In this document: piece after piece, positions 32,938 through 44,345 of the stretch
Layout: every line of letters starts with the position of its first letter
Numbering within the stretch: the first letter of the stretch is position 1
From: Roridomyces roridus
Lineage: Eukaryota; Basidiomycota; Agaricomycetes; Agaricales; Mycenaceae
Assembly (NCBI GenBank): GCA_029378245.1
Contig: JARKIF010000015.1
Span: 1 to 64,000 of the forward strand
Reading direction: 5' to 3'
Length of the DNA stretch: 64,000 bases
Made by a program: the position numbers and the translations under genes
Notes under the pieces: model-generated
What the model was told of the DNA's origin: nothing
Databases searched by the model: none
What the model saw: only the letters and a program-made list of their open reading frames with translations

Positions 32938-34861
32938 CGTATCTGCGCCTCAACGTGAATAGCAAGTCCCATATGACGAGGGACGACGTACCAACATCCC
33001 ACCACGTCTCGGATTGACTAGATTCTGTATATGGTACACGCTGCATGGGTGGGGATTCGAGAATGAGGGAAAGAAGGTGGTATCAGCAGGGACAGAAAGC
33101 TGTTGCTGCATATATACATACCAGGAATTAAACGCCGGCTGCTGTCACCTGTGCAGTTCCCGCCCCGCCGAGTCAACCTTATTAGATGCCCGCATGCCTC
33201 CGTCTTCTAGTCGTCTTGACACCCTGCGGGGTTCTCAGGGCGTTCCCTCGATCCGGATTTGCATTACTTGGCTTCCCACAGGATGGAGATGTCATCCGTT
33301 CGAATGATGGAATTGCAGCCACCTCCTGCGATAGGTTTAGTGGCAAGTAGTCAAAAGCGGTTAATGAATTGTACATGCCTCTCTGCATACCCCGTTTCAA
33401 CCCTGAGCGCTGTGATGAGCAGGTCTCGGACACTTTTACAAGACAATAGACGCACTAAAAATGGCATAACAGCTGTCTGTTAGCTTGACTCGTGCCAGGC
33501 TATGTAGTATGGGGAAAGCTCTGCAGCGGCGAGCAGGAAATTGAGTCAAGTCCAGGATGTGAAGATCTCTCTAGACGATAAAGCTTTCTTCGAAGGGGAG
33601 TGACGAGTCGGCGGCGGCGATGAATGAGAGGCTCAGGATAAGCTTCCAAGATGAGGCAGTCAAACGGATTCAAGCTCCCATGACGTAACCTAGACAATAG
33701 CGCCTGGAGATGCAGCCGCGTCCATGGATTGACAGCGCACATAACCTGCCCGAGTCGTCCTGAGACATGATAAGTACACCCCTGTGGTGGAGGGATAAAA
33801 CCGACTAGCCAGCGCGTATTCTGACTGATTGAGGTGAATTTAGGTAGCGGCAAGGTTGTGGTCCATTACAGCCCTTGGAGACGGGTGACGCCCTGTGACG
33901 CCGATGGGAGTAAGATGGGAGTGAGAAGCAAGCATAGGTGTACTGCCACATGACAACAGCGGTAAATCATACCCATTCGGCCAACTCGGGCTGCGATTCT
34001 CTGCGGTTACACCGTGGAATGAGATGCCTCGCAACGAGACCACACGATCATTCAAGCTGGTCCTGGAAAAATTTACCCTGGGCTCTCACAAACACGCAAG
34101 CACATATACCCTCTAGGGTATATTGGGGCCCCGGAACACCACAGGAATGAATCCGAATGATGAATTGTTCGGCAGGCATCGATGTGGGAGACTGGGGTTC
34201 GTTCGGGAGCGGAGATCTCGTTGATCAAGGTTCGAGCTGGGATTTGAACAGCAATGGACTCAGAATTACTTCCATGACTTCACCTTTCCTGATGTATCGT
34301 TGTCATCTTTGGCGACTGAGACAAACGGATCCATCCTAAACGACGAAAGATGCGAGTCCGGACAGGGTCCGTTCGATTCGGGCTCTGGCGAATGGGGAAA
34401 CTGGAGATAGCTCTCTTTTTCCAGTCTGTAACCCTCGCTGCCTCGACGGATTCAAGTCCGTTATACCACGCCAATGGTTTACATAGCTGTTCAAAACCAA
34501 GAATTCAAAGGGACTGGGATTTCTATGCCATCACACTCTGCCGATTCGAATGAGCCCCTCCATCGACTCGCCATGAAAGCCTCATCGCAAGTTGACACGC
34601 CACCGATATTTCCTGCCATTGAGATAATGGACCTGGCGTATACGGCGCGTACGCTGCAAGTCTCGTTCGATTCGGGACTGGGTGATGTGGCTGCCTCCAG
34701 TGACTTTTTTTCCACGCCGCATGATCTCCACTTTCAGACGGGCATGCAGGTTGTGTGATAATTTGCTTGCCCGCGGGATACATTCCATTACCTCACTCGG
34801 CTCGGATTCGGCACTCTAAATTTCTCGAGCAGTTGAAATCCCAGACTCTCATCTTCTGACT
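32938..34861. other. No supported gene
   Basis: About 1.9 kb with only short frames. The motif TCCGTTCGATTCGGG at 34368-34382 and CTCGTTCGATTCGGG at 34662-34676 belong to a short dispersed repeat (see findings). Confidence 0.5.
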
Positions 34862-36526
34862 TTACACCACGCAGATGAACTCTTCTCCATCCCACACACT
34901 CCGCATCGGATACCTGCAATGAACACGCATACTCCCATCCACCGCTGCCCCAATTATCGTCCCCGGCGCCCTCCCAGCCCCACCTTCCACCCAATCCACC
35001 AACGCAAGCAGAATATTATGCTCCGTATCATTGACCAGATTGGACGCGATGGAAGATTGACCGAACGACGTCGGTCCGAGACCCCCGCCGCAATGCCCCA
35101 TCCCCGGGATCAAGAAGAGTCGATAGAACGAGTCGAGGGACGGCATGTTGAGTGTATTCGAGATGAGGTCGTACACGCGTTTCGAATTGGTCGACGAGAT
35201 CAACGGATCTCGTCTTCCGTGGTATGTGAGGAATTTCCCACCGCGGTCGCGGAAAGCTGCGAGGTCGCCACTGAAGGTAGCAATCCCACCGGCGTTGATT
35301 TCGTTGAACAAGGCGACGTCGTGTAGACTGAATTCGGAGAAATCGTGCTCGGTGACGTTGAGGATGGCATATTGCTCCCAATCCTTCGGACGGCAGTCAG
35401 ATTTTGTAATGGAGAAAAAGGTCTGAACTCACCGTAACGACGGAGAAGTATCTACCGCCTATGATGGCGGCGTGCGTCGGATCGGCCTCAGCTCCAGGGG
35501 AGTAGCGAGGATACAACACCTCGCCGTGGAATCCAAGGATTGGAGAATACACCTGCTTGATGGACTCGACCTGCGTCCTCGTCAAACAACCCATCGTCTG
35601 ATTTGCAGCACACAAAAGTGCATCCTCGTCAAAGAAACAATCGTCGGGCTCCGAGATGATTCCATCGACCAACCCATCGAACGTATCACATGCACTCAGA
35701 ATCGCCGCAGAAACGACATTCCAGTCGGCCTGGGACAGAAATTTCGGGGACGCTGTATTCGTAGTGTTGGCGCTAACCGCACCTGTCGCATGCCCAATGA
35801 TCCCAGTCCATCCCATGAGATTGTTCCAATCGGTAGCCGGCGACCCAGCCACGATGCCGTCATAGTCATCCGGAAACTTCAAGGCCTCTTGCGTGCCCTG
35901 GCGTCCTCCCGTCGAGCAGCCTAGATAGTACGATTTGGTCGCGGAGGTGCCGTAGTACTCCGAGACGAGCTGCTTGCCGATGAGTGCTTCGACGTGGATG
36001 GCGCGAAAGGCAAAGTCGTTGATGACTTCGGGATGGTCGAGAAATGGGAGTCCACTGCTGCCGTCGTGCCCATTGTCGCTCCCGATGGTGGCAAAGTGAA
36101 GTGACGCGCCGTAGTCCAGTGCAGTGTAATCGATACCTAAGTAACTCGAAGTTGATCGCAATGAGAGGGATCATATGGCGACGTACATCCATTAAGCCCG
36201 CCGTTTCCCACCCCGAGAAACCGACCGTACCATGTATCAGGCAACCACGCCTCGGCATGCACGGCGGACGTCGACGTGGTGTTTATGACGAGCTGAACGC
36301 GACATAGAGGTGCGGAGGTGAGTGCCGCAGTCGACTGGCATGATCCCGGCGTCGATACATTCATCGCCTCAGGGATATAATCGACCTGAAGGATCGTCGT
36401 GTTCTCCAAGTGAGCGGTGCCTAGAAGTGAGAGGCATCGCCGAGCCGGGTCGAGTGCTTGACCTGAGACCCCGTGGAGTTGGAGGAGAGGCGTCGAGAGC
36501 AGAGCAATGGAGAGCGGGTGATGCAT
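34862..36526 (-). CDS. Tannase / feruloyl esterase family protein
   Basis: Secreted esterase of the tannase family, which cleaves gallic or ferulic acid esters. The start ATG at 36526 leads into a signal peptide (HHPLSIALLSTPLLQLHGVS). Exon 1 (36187-36526) joins exon 2 (top at 36136) over a 50 bp intron, giving GNGGLNGCIDYTALDYG, the typical family motif. The second intron (GTGAGT to CCGAAG) lies near 35386-35433. The nucleophile motif is GCSTGGRQG (Ser188 by this model); the Asp is in YHGRRDPLIS and the His in GMGHCGGG. The Cys next to Ser and the Cys next to His would form the CS-D-HC disulfide. Spacing and length (about 520 residues) fit the family. Substrate, tannin or feruloyl polysaccharide, cannot be told from sequence alone. 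Confidence 0.92.
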
Positions 36527-37265
36527 AGCAGACAGAAGAGGACCAGGTCATGCGGTGTGGAGTACTCTTCCCAAGCCCAGCAAGCCATTCCCACAGGTCA
36601 CCACGCAGTCGAAATACCGTCCAATCGAGAGTCAATTTGGAGTCACTGGTGCAGCCGAGCTCTGAGGAAGGGCGAATCTCAGAGTCGTTCCGTCCGACTG
36701 GTGCTCTCCTCTCTCTTCCGAGTCCCCCATTCCTCCACCCAATTTTCTAAATTCTCCCGGTCATCACCAACTGTCATATGCATGTAGATCTGTGTCGTCA
36801 TCCTGAGCATGCACACCAGTCCGGCTACCGTCTGGTTTTATTTCTTCACTCTTCACTGTGGTTTTTCCTCCACATCGGTACCTGGCCATTTCGTTCCGCG
36901 AAGCAATCTCGCCTGGGTCCATTTGAATACCCCCGGCGCCGGCGCAGATTGTTCCAGGTTGCGGTTGGGTCGCGGTCTGCATGCCAAGCGCATTGGGCTC
37001 ATTGTTCGAGCTCCCCGGGACCCCGTCGGTTCACTGCGGTGTCGGTACATTGCACTTTCAAAAGTGCTCAGGGTTGTGCGGTATTCCATTCCCCGGGATC
37101 GACCCCACTAGGATGGACGCAGTAAAGGAAGATTTCTGCCGTGATCTCGACGGGCAAGGTGAGGACCCGCTCCGAGTCGTGATTCGAGCCGCTGCCGAAG
37201 GCTGTGTAACTTTGTATGGCTCGGTTTATCGCCTCTTGCTCCCGACTTCCATCTCGCACAAAGCA
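36527..37265. other. No supported gene; divergent promoter region
   Basis: Space between two divergently transcribed genes (tannase to the left, PPELEREIFE-family gene to the right). An open frame runs into the latter from 37111, but the family start is the ATG at 37266. Confidence 0.5.
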
Positions 37266-38189
37266 ATGTCCTCCCTCGACCCCAAACTCCCTCCAGAACT
37301 GGAGAAGGAAATATTTGAGGTTGCTGCCTATCATCTACCGGCCACGATTCCTGCCATGATGCTCACAGCCTGGCGAGTCAAAGTCTGGTGAGCAGTGTCA
37401 GTCCCCCGAGTGTCATTCGCCAAAACTCATGATCCAAGGGTGGAGCCGATCCTCTTCCGCGTCGTTCTACTTGTGGACCCCTCCAATAACATAAATGATC
37501 ACCATGGATTAAACCAAAGAAACACATATCCTTTACCGGACGACTCCAACTTATCGCGCATCTCCTCGACTCCGCCCACCGTCTTGCGAGACTCGGTGCA
37601 TCACCTGTACCTCGACCGCGTTTCACACGACGTCGCGGAACTGGTCCTATCGTCGTGCCAGAATGTGCACGATCTCTGGCTGTACCTGTGGGACTACAGC
37701 TCTGTCCTAGATTTCGTCGGTTCGCTGCCGCTCCGTCGGTTGTACTGCTGCCTCGAGGATCTGTTCCAGTCTGAAGATGTCGATTTCACCCATCCAATCT
37801 TTGCCCAACTTACACATCTGGAGTTATTCCCCGCAGCGATACCGACGCAGGCCGTGTGCAATGGGCTCGCGCTCATCCCGAATTTGACTCATTTGGCAGT
37901 CACTGACCAAGATTTCTTGGAATTCATACCTGATCTACTCCAATCGTGCAAATCCCTGCGCGTGGTCATACTCCTGGCGGAGAACCCCTTGGATCTCCCG
38001 GAGCTCGAGGAACACCAAATCCACGAGCGCTTGGTTCTCATGCCATGCAAATACTACACGAAAGATTGGCACATGAGCGCTTTGGTGGGCTGGGATTATT
38101 GGGCTCGAGCGGAGGAGTTTATAGCCAGACGCCGGTCTGGGGTTGTTGAACGTGGGCTGGGCTTTCTTTGTTTTTCTATGCGACGCTGA
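37266..38189 (+). CDS. PPELEREIFE-family protein, copy 1
   Basis: Exons 37266-37387 and 37439-38189 (290 residues). The N-terminus SSLDPKLPPELEKEIFEVAA is an F-box-like helix that defines a large family in mycenoid and related Agaricales. The intron falls at a conserved Trp codon (AWRVKVW/VEPILFRVV), exactly as in the copies at 48960 and 57249. Then come VHHLYLDRVSHDVAELVLSS, SLPLRRLYCCLEDLFQSED, FTHPIFAQLTHLELF and SALVGWDYWARAEEFIARRR. The copies share these blocks, so the family is ancient but active in copying here. Function is unknown; leucine-rich F-box-like substrate receptors are the nearest idea. The frame is intact. Confidence 0.8.
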
Positions 38190-38880
38190 AATCTTTGATT
38201 GAATAGGTACACAGTTCGTTATCCCGGAGGATGGCACTATGAGCCTTCGAATGCCGGGCGAATTATAGGCCCTCAGCCGGCGGCGATCTCGGCGTATCAG
38301 TCGAGCGGAAGGGGTTCGGACGTGGAGAAAAGATCGGAGATGCGGGACTTCGTTAGGGCGTCGCCGCGTCGCCCACTGACATTCCAATACCCGTCTTTGT
38401 ATACACTGCGGCAACACTCGGGTGTTGTGCATTCAAGCTTGTGTGTACCATGAGCGCTCCGCCTGATGGGAATCCCATCGAAGCTTCATTGCATTCAGTT
38501 GCGCCGCAGTTGTGAGTCCGACATTTCGGTTGGTATAGCGCGTGCCAAGCGCGGGCCGCCATTCGATGTGGGTGTTGCCTCTCATACATATACTTAGCTC
38601 TAATCGTTCTGCCCGAGGAGACAGCTGGGGCTTCACGCAGGGAACTTGAGGCGCGCAAGTAGAAGTGTTCAGGCGCAAATCAGCTTCCCTGCGGGAGCCC
38701 CCGAGTCGATTGACTGAGACTCCACGACGGGAACGTGAATGGAGGTTCTTTTCGGGAAACTGAATTGTATCGAGCTACGACCTGATCGCAGATACCCAGC
38801 GGGCCTGGGTCGCGCATAGCCCATGAAACTAGTCGCTCTACATGGGCATAGAGTATCCGGATCTCCACACTCTCAAAACA
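38190..38880. other. No supported gene
   Basis: Spacer before the small secreted peptide gene; no coding signal is seen. Confidence 0.5.
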
Positions 38881-38887
38881 TATAAAT
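38881..38887 (+). promoter_or_regulatory. TATA box of the small Cys-rich peptide gene
   Basis: TATAAAT lies 49 bp upstream of the ATG at 38930, which would leave a 5' leader of about 15-20 bases. Confidence 0.55.
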
Positions 38888-38929
38888 TGACCGCAGACCG
38901 GCGTATTCGGTAGGCCAGTCCAATCCACG

Positions 38930-39114
38930 ATGCAATTCAACCTAAACCTCCGTCTCCTGGCCGCTCTCGCGGTCGCCATCGTAGCGGCTCAGGGCGCCAT
39001 ACTCGAGCGCACCCCGCACTGTGACTGCTGCCCCTGCGAGTACGTGCTTTCTTTCAACCTGTGAGCCTGGAACGGTGACGATGATTGTTTAGATGCAACC
39101 CCGGGTGCCCTTGA
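38930..39114 (+). CDS. Small secreted cysteine-rich peptide (43 aa)
   Basis: Two exons, 38930-39039 and 39093-39114, with a 53 bp intron (GTACGT to GTTTAG). The start has a good signal peptide (MQFNLNLRLLAALAVAIVAA) with likely cleavage near AQG/A. The mature peptide of about 20 residues has six Cys in 12 residues (CDCCPCECNPGC), three of them Cys-x-Cys or Cys-Cys pairs. The last two Cys come from exon 2. A TATA box is well placed. The Cys spacing resembles metal-binding (metallothionein-like) motifs or a tightly disulfide-linked peptide; secretion favours the latter. Known mushroom small secreted proteins are usually longer. I recognise no family. It is easy to miss because each exon is short. 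Confidence 0.6.
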
Positions 39115-39816
39115 AGGAAGGAGAGCACGCGGACATGAGTGAGAGGATCTCAAAGAGAAGCAGTGTATGTACGAGGACGGGGACTCAAACTAAACCATGA
39201 ATATGCACAATCTCTCATACGGCCGGCTTCATAAGCAGAGCAGCTGACGATTGGATCCGAGAAGGCCGAGCAGCTACATGAACGCCGCAATCAGGCCCGC
39301 TGAGTCTACAGCGGGCTGATAGATGTTTCCGCGCAGTGGGAGAGGGTATTGTTCCACTTGACGATGGCGAGGTTACCATCCACACAGACGACAAGGAAAA
39401 AGCAAACGAAGCAGAAGGTCCACGTCCAAATCTGCTGTTCTTCGTGCATGGACGAAGTCAAAAATCAAATGAAGTAACCCAGTAGACACCAAGTGATCTG
39501 TTCCCGACAGCCGGCTCGACCTCGAGTGAGCATTGCGGCTCGTCAATGGTCCGGGCTCGAATCGACCGATATCACACCAAAGACACAGGACTGACTGCAT
39601 TCATTCAGAGCGCGATCCGTGAATACCAAACTGGTTCGGTCGCAGGCATAAAATCTAGCTCTCCATCAGCTGCGAATCAAAACGGCCGAGAACAAAAAGT
39701 CCACTTACTCCACCGCAGCAAAGTTCCCGGGTTGAGCAGCGGGAAGCACTCCTCACTGCTCCGCACCAATATCGGAGTCTTGAATTCGCCGACGATGACG
39801 ATGACCCGCAAATTCG
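39115..39816. other. No supported gene
   Basis: Spacer between the small peptide gene and the 3' end of the F-box pseudogene; only short frames. Confidence 0.5.
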
Positions 39817-42339
39817 TCAACACCGCCTGGGCTTGCGATGCCAGGCTTGCGAGTTCAACCAGCCAGGACGATTCCAAGCCAAAGAACGTGCCAACCGAGA
39901 GACGTAGCGCACGAATCTGGTTCCGCGTGTGTGGGGGATGGTGTTGATGGAGTCGATGGCGTAGGAAGAGCCCTTCCCGACGTGAAATACAATCTCCAGC
40001 TGCGTGATTTTAGCAAAGCTGGAGAGATCCACGACGGAGGTCCGAGTCTGATATCCACGCGCGATGAGTACAAGGGATTGTGTGTTACAAGAACGACGCA
40101 CTATGGCACTGACTATCTGGATTGTATGTCGCGCGGCAGCCACGAGATCCGGGGGTAGTCCACCCGGCCCAGTGCCCCCAGACGAGAATGCCCGTAATCG
40201 AGACAGATCGAAGGGGCATCTGGGATCATTGAGCCACCAGTCCAGCCCCTTGAATACATCCAACTGAATCCGGCTTGGGCAGTCAAGCCGATGATGAGCA
40301 TGGAATTTGACTGCCCTTGAAAACATGCTTTTTGCACCATTTCAGATGTGGTTTCCATACTATATGATCTCAATATGAGAGCTGATGTCGAGCCCAGAGA
40401 CAGTCAGTACGGTGGATACTTTAGAGTACTGTACAGGTTGAAGGGTATTTACCTGGATACGACTGATGGACTCACTCCGAAACACGTAGGAGGTGTGGAT
40501 ACCTGCCTTACCAATGGGATACACCAATTAAACAGTTCTTAACCGTTGTACGATTGTCAGCAGTTCGAACCTTGGTGCAAGTGCAATTCGGAGGTTCGGG
40601 AGTTCACGGAATGATGGACAAGTCGGCCGAATGACCTGAAACATGAGCAGACCGCCGAGACGGGTCCGATGGAAGTGATGTAGTAGCCGGAACAAGTGGA
40701 TTCCGGCTCGGATACGGACTTTTAGTCAAGTATCTGCTGGTATCTGAGACCAAGAGTGGGAGATATGGGTATCGTTCGAGACCTACAACACGTGGGAGTA
40801 CGTTTTGAGGCCATACTCTGGAGGGGAAGAAGGGATACAAGATATCCAAACTGTCCGAGTCATGGATCAGCGATGGAATCACGAGATAACATGCTGAATC
40901 ATGGCTTGGCGCTCTGGCTGACTGAGCACCAGTGCCAGATCAACCAATCAGGTCGTTTCTATTCAGGATACGTGGGAGATTCATCATTATTGCGCCATTC
41001 ATTTGTACTATCATATGATTCCCGGACATGTATAAAGTAGATAGAGTGTTACCCAAGAGGGCAGCGGATACTTCCCCCACTAGCAAGCTACCAGCTGCGA
41101 CTAAGGGATTTGTCCGAGGCTTTCGAAGGTGCATTGCGTAGCTTAGCAATCGCCCTTGAAAATCTAAATTGTTGTTTTGTTGGCTCCCGTTGTGTGAATT
41201 GAGTTTGAAGCATAGTTTGGTTCGAGTGCAAGTTGGATTGTGACTAGGGTTTCAGCTCAGTGGCAGCTTTGGAAGGCTTGCTACGGCTTGGTACGGTTTG
41301 TGTGTCAGTTAGGGTCTGGTTGTGTGTTCAGTGTCAGGAATTGGTTCAGGAATTGTTGGAATTTGTGAAATCCGTGTTGTATCGGTCGCTGTCGTCTTCA
41401 GATACCAGTGTAAAAGGGATCGAGAGACCCAAATACCTGCTTTATTGCAAAAACCCGGCTTTAGCCAAACTCAATCTATCTTTTGTGTTAGCTGTGAAGC
41501 TTTAAAATCTACAAAACGCTTTAGAATCGCCATCCTTGGTTCATATCAAGGATTTTGATTCGCAATACAAAACTCGACCAATCATATCGAGACAATATCA
41601 CAGTATTCCCCACAACCTTTCATAAGGCCCTGTACTAGGGACTTATACTCGCCTTCGCTTGCTGTCAAGATAGTTGTCACTCGCCCCGGAGCTTCGTGAT
41701 TGGGTTGTTTAGATATAGATTCGTCTGTATCGAGACTCATCTAGTCTTGTTGTTTCGAGTTGGTTGATTTCTATAGTAGGTTTTGAGCACATACATCACC
41801 GAGCTGCCGAGTCGTCTGGTGTTTCTGGGAGTTTGACGGACCGCGCCCAAGTAAATTCCACGCGGCGAATGTTCCGCGAACAGTTTCGCCAGAGGTCGAC
41901 GAGATCGTTTAGACGCTCGAATCGGAAGTGGACCCTCACAGACATCATGGACGGGATTCCGAGCAAAGTTTGGATTGGGGCGAGCAGCTGAGAGGGAAGT
42001 GGGGCCGGAAGATTCAGCGACAGATCGCGAAGTACCGTGAAACTCCGAGAAACTATCGCCAGTCTCTCGAAATCCACGGGCACAACCTCGACGGTGACGT
42101 CCAGGTGCAGCCTCGAGACGAACGCCGCGAGGTGAGGAGACTCGTCAAAGACATCCTGCGCGTGTTGCATGGGGCAGTGGACAAGTCCAGTTATCCCAGA
42201 TGACGATTTTTGAGAAGAGTCGCGACTGTGCGGCATGAGTCTATTGACGACAGACGAGGGCCCATGCATGCCAGTCGTTGGTGTCGCCAGATCCTACGAT
42301 TCGGTCGATAAGCTCAGGGATACGCAGGGTCGCGTTCAT
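39817..42339 (-). pseudogene. F-box gene broken by stop, frameshift and a 1.47 kb insertion
   Basis: The minus strand starts with MNATLRIPELIDRIVG at 42339 and WHAWALVCRQ, a standard agaricomycete F-box start. The next codon is TAG (42241-42243) where the family has Trp. The sense then continues as THAAQSRLFSKIVIWDNW, and after a frame change near 42190 as AQDVFDESPHLAAFVSRLHL, LRDLSLNLPAPLPSQLLAP and SRNIRRVEFTWARSVKLP, ending at 41796. The C-terminal half resumes only at 40326-39817 (SRIQLDVFKGLDWWLNDPRC, PFDLSRLRAFSSGG, SLVLIARGYQTRTSVVDLSS, ITQLEIVFHVGKGSSYAIDS). Three independent lesions make it a pseudogene. Intact relatives act as SCF substrate receptors. Confidence 0.8.
40327..41795. 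mobile_element. Inserted block inside the F-box pseudogene
   Basis: About 1.47 kb that separates the two halves of the F-box pseudogene. It has no long open frame and reads AT-richer than the flanks. I found no clear terminal inverted repeat, LTR or target duplication, so it may be a decayed transposon, several nested insertions, or a rearrangement. Exact borders are set only by where F-box similarity stops. Confidence 0.45.
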
Positions 42340-42919
42340 TTGATCGAGCTGGGCTGGGCTGGGGATCAGGAAGTTAGGATTGTGAAACTGGGGACTCACT
42401 GTATGGTGGTAGGAGATAGAGTCTGAAACTCGTAACACTGACGTGATCCGAGGACTGATGGCCTCCCGATGGCGTCGGCCGATCAGCGGATGGCATCAGA
42501 TGCGGGAAAACATTGAACAGACCCATGGCAGCATCTGGTTCAGTCGCAGTATTTCCGTTGCTGCGGCGCGGGAGTCGAGGACCACTCACTGGATCAGCGC
42601 CCAGCATCGACACTACCCGGAAGTTACCGAAGGTGATCTGCCCGGGATTTCAATTGGTTGCCACAGGTGTAGATGGTGTACCGCTCTGAAAGACTGCGAT
42701 TCATGTGAAATTTAATGTTTCAAGCAGGAGGGTGTTGCCAGGAGCTTCAGATTGAGTGGCGTAAGTCATCTCTGTACACCAACGCAGCTTCAAGCGCAGC
42801 GTATTTGAAGCTGGTCCCGCCGGCTTCGTGTCTATTTAGATTGGACGTAGACGTCTTCTCCGAGGTTTTTCTTTCTTTCTTCCTCCTTCCATTTCTTTCC
42901 GCCGACCCTTTCACTTTCC
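42340..42919. other. No supported gene; divergent promoter region
   Basis: Space between the F-box pseudogene start and the RTA1-like gene. T/C-rich sequence just before 42920 fits the promoter and leader of the latter. Confidence 0.5.
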
Positions 42920-44345
42920 ATGTCGACCTTCATTCTTCAGTCGTTGATCGGCTTTTCGGCGTTGACCGCCGCGAGGGCTGCCACTCCTTCCATTCCGACT
43001 ACCAACGGGACTGTACCCGACCTCTCTGCTCTGAATATCCCAGTGTGAGCTCAATTCCAAATTCAAAAACTCCACTTACAAATTCTTCTCTTAGTGCTGG
43101 ATTTGTGCCGGAGAAGTTGCCTGCATTCGTGGCGCTGGGGATGTACGGCCTGTCCGCCCTCGTCCTTTGGATACGTGAGTGGACCAGGAGATGATTACAT
43201 TCATGCCTGCAGCTGATCTCCATTACTCAGAGTTCTTCCGATTTGGACGGCCGTCGTTCATGTTGAGTCTGACAATTGGCATGACCTGCACGTATGCCCA
43301 TGATTTCGGGAGTTCGAGGCTGACAAGTCTAAAGCAATGGCCGCCGGATTTATCCTACGAATAATGGTGTCCAACTCGCCGTTCAACCTCGGTTTGTTCG
43401 TAACCGAAGATCTGGTGCGTAGCTGGTCATCGCTATCTCATACCCCGGAGCTTACGTCGCCAGTTCATCCTCCTCTCCCCCTGTTTGTTCCTCGCAACCG
43501 ACTACGTCCTCCTCGCACGTCTGACAGCCACATTCTCCGAGCGCATCACCTCGCGCGCTCTCCTCGTTCGACCGTCGCTCATCGTCAAAATCTTCATCAT
43601 AAGCGACGTCCTCACATTCCTCATCCAAGCTTCGGGCGGATCGCTGTCTACGAGCCATAACATCAATACTTCAAACCTCGGGACTAATGTGCGTTCAAAA
43701 TCATTCTTGGCTCGGAACCGTCGACATAATCAATCACAGGTTACAATCGTCGGCCTCGTCCTCCAACTTGTGTCATTCGTTTTCTTCGCGACGTTGACAT
43801 TCGTTTTCGGTTGGCGTGTGTAAGTTCTTTATTCCTCGGATTCAGAGATGTTTACTCACAAAGCCATGGCAGTCAAAGAGAATTTCCTCGCGCGTGGAAC
43901 TCGCGGGCGGATCCCCTGCCGCTTAGCTTCACGGGCACCGAGTCGAGTAACAACTGGCGGCTCCTCTATTGGACAATGTGCATCACTTGTATTGGCATTC
44001 TGGTCTGTTTTTCATCCAATCCATGTCACCGACACACTCACTTCCTGTCAGATCAGGTCCGTCTTCCGCATAGCCGAGCTCTCTGGGGGGTACGTCCATT
44101 CGTCCATTTTGCGTTCCATCCCAACCTCCGTGACGCCGCACAGATACCTCGGCTTCCTCGCCCTCCATGAAGGGTTCTTTTACATCTTCGACGCATCGGT
44201 ACTCTGGATCTCGATGACGCTCTACTGTTTCGTTTGGCCTACGCGCTTTTTGGGTGGGCGGCAGGTGGGTGAGAATGAAGAGGAAAAGATCAATGAGAAG
44301 GGGTCCGATGATTTCAACGCCCGAGGGCAGTTTTTGGATATATAA
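42920..44345 (+). CDS. RTA1-like membrane protein
   Basis: Multi-exon gene for a seven-helix RTA1-family protein (lipid-translocating exporter-like, linked in yeasts to resistance to lipid-active drugs and sphingolipid stress). It starts with a signal-like STFILQSLIGFSALTAARA. Hallmarks: AFVALGMYGLSALVLWI, then after splicing FFRFGRPSFMLSLTIGM, AAGFILRIMVSNSPFNLG, FILLSPCLFLATDYVLLARL, FIISDVLTFLIQASGG, TIVGLVLQLVSFVFFATLTF, SVFRIAELSGGY, GFLALHEGFFYIFDASVLW and TLYCFVWPTRFLGG. Seven introns are used. At the third (GTATGC at 43291 to AAAG at 43334) the frame does not close with a GT-AG junction: it is one base off. Either an unusual splice site, a sequence error or a frameshift is present. 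If it is a true frameshift the gene is broken. Confidence 0.85.
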
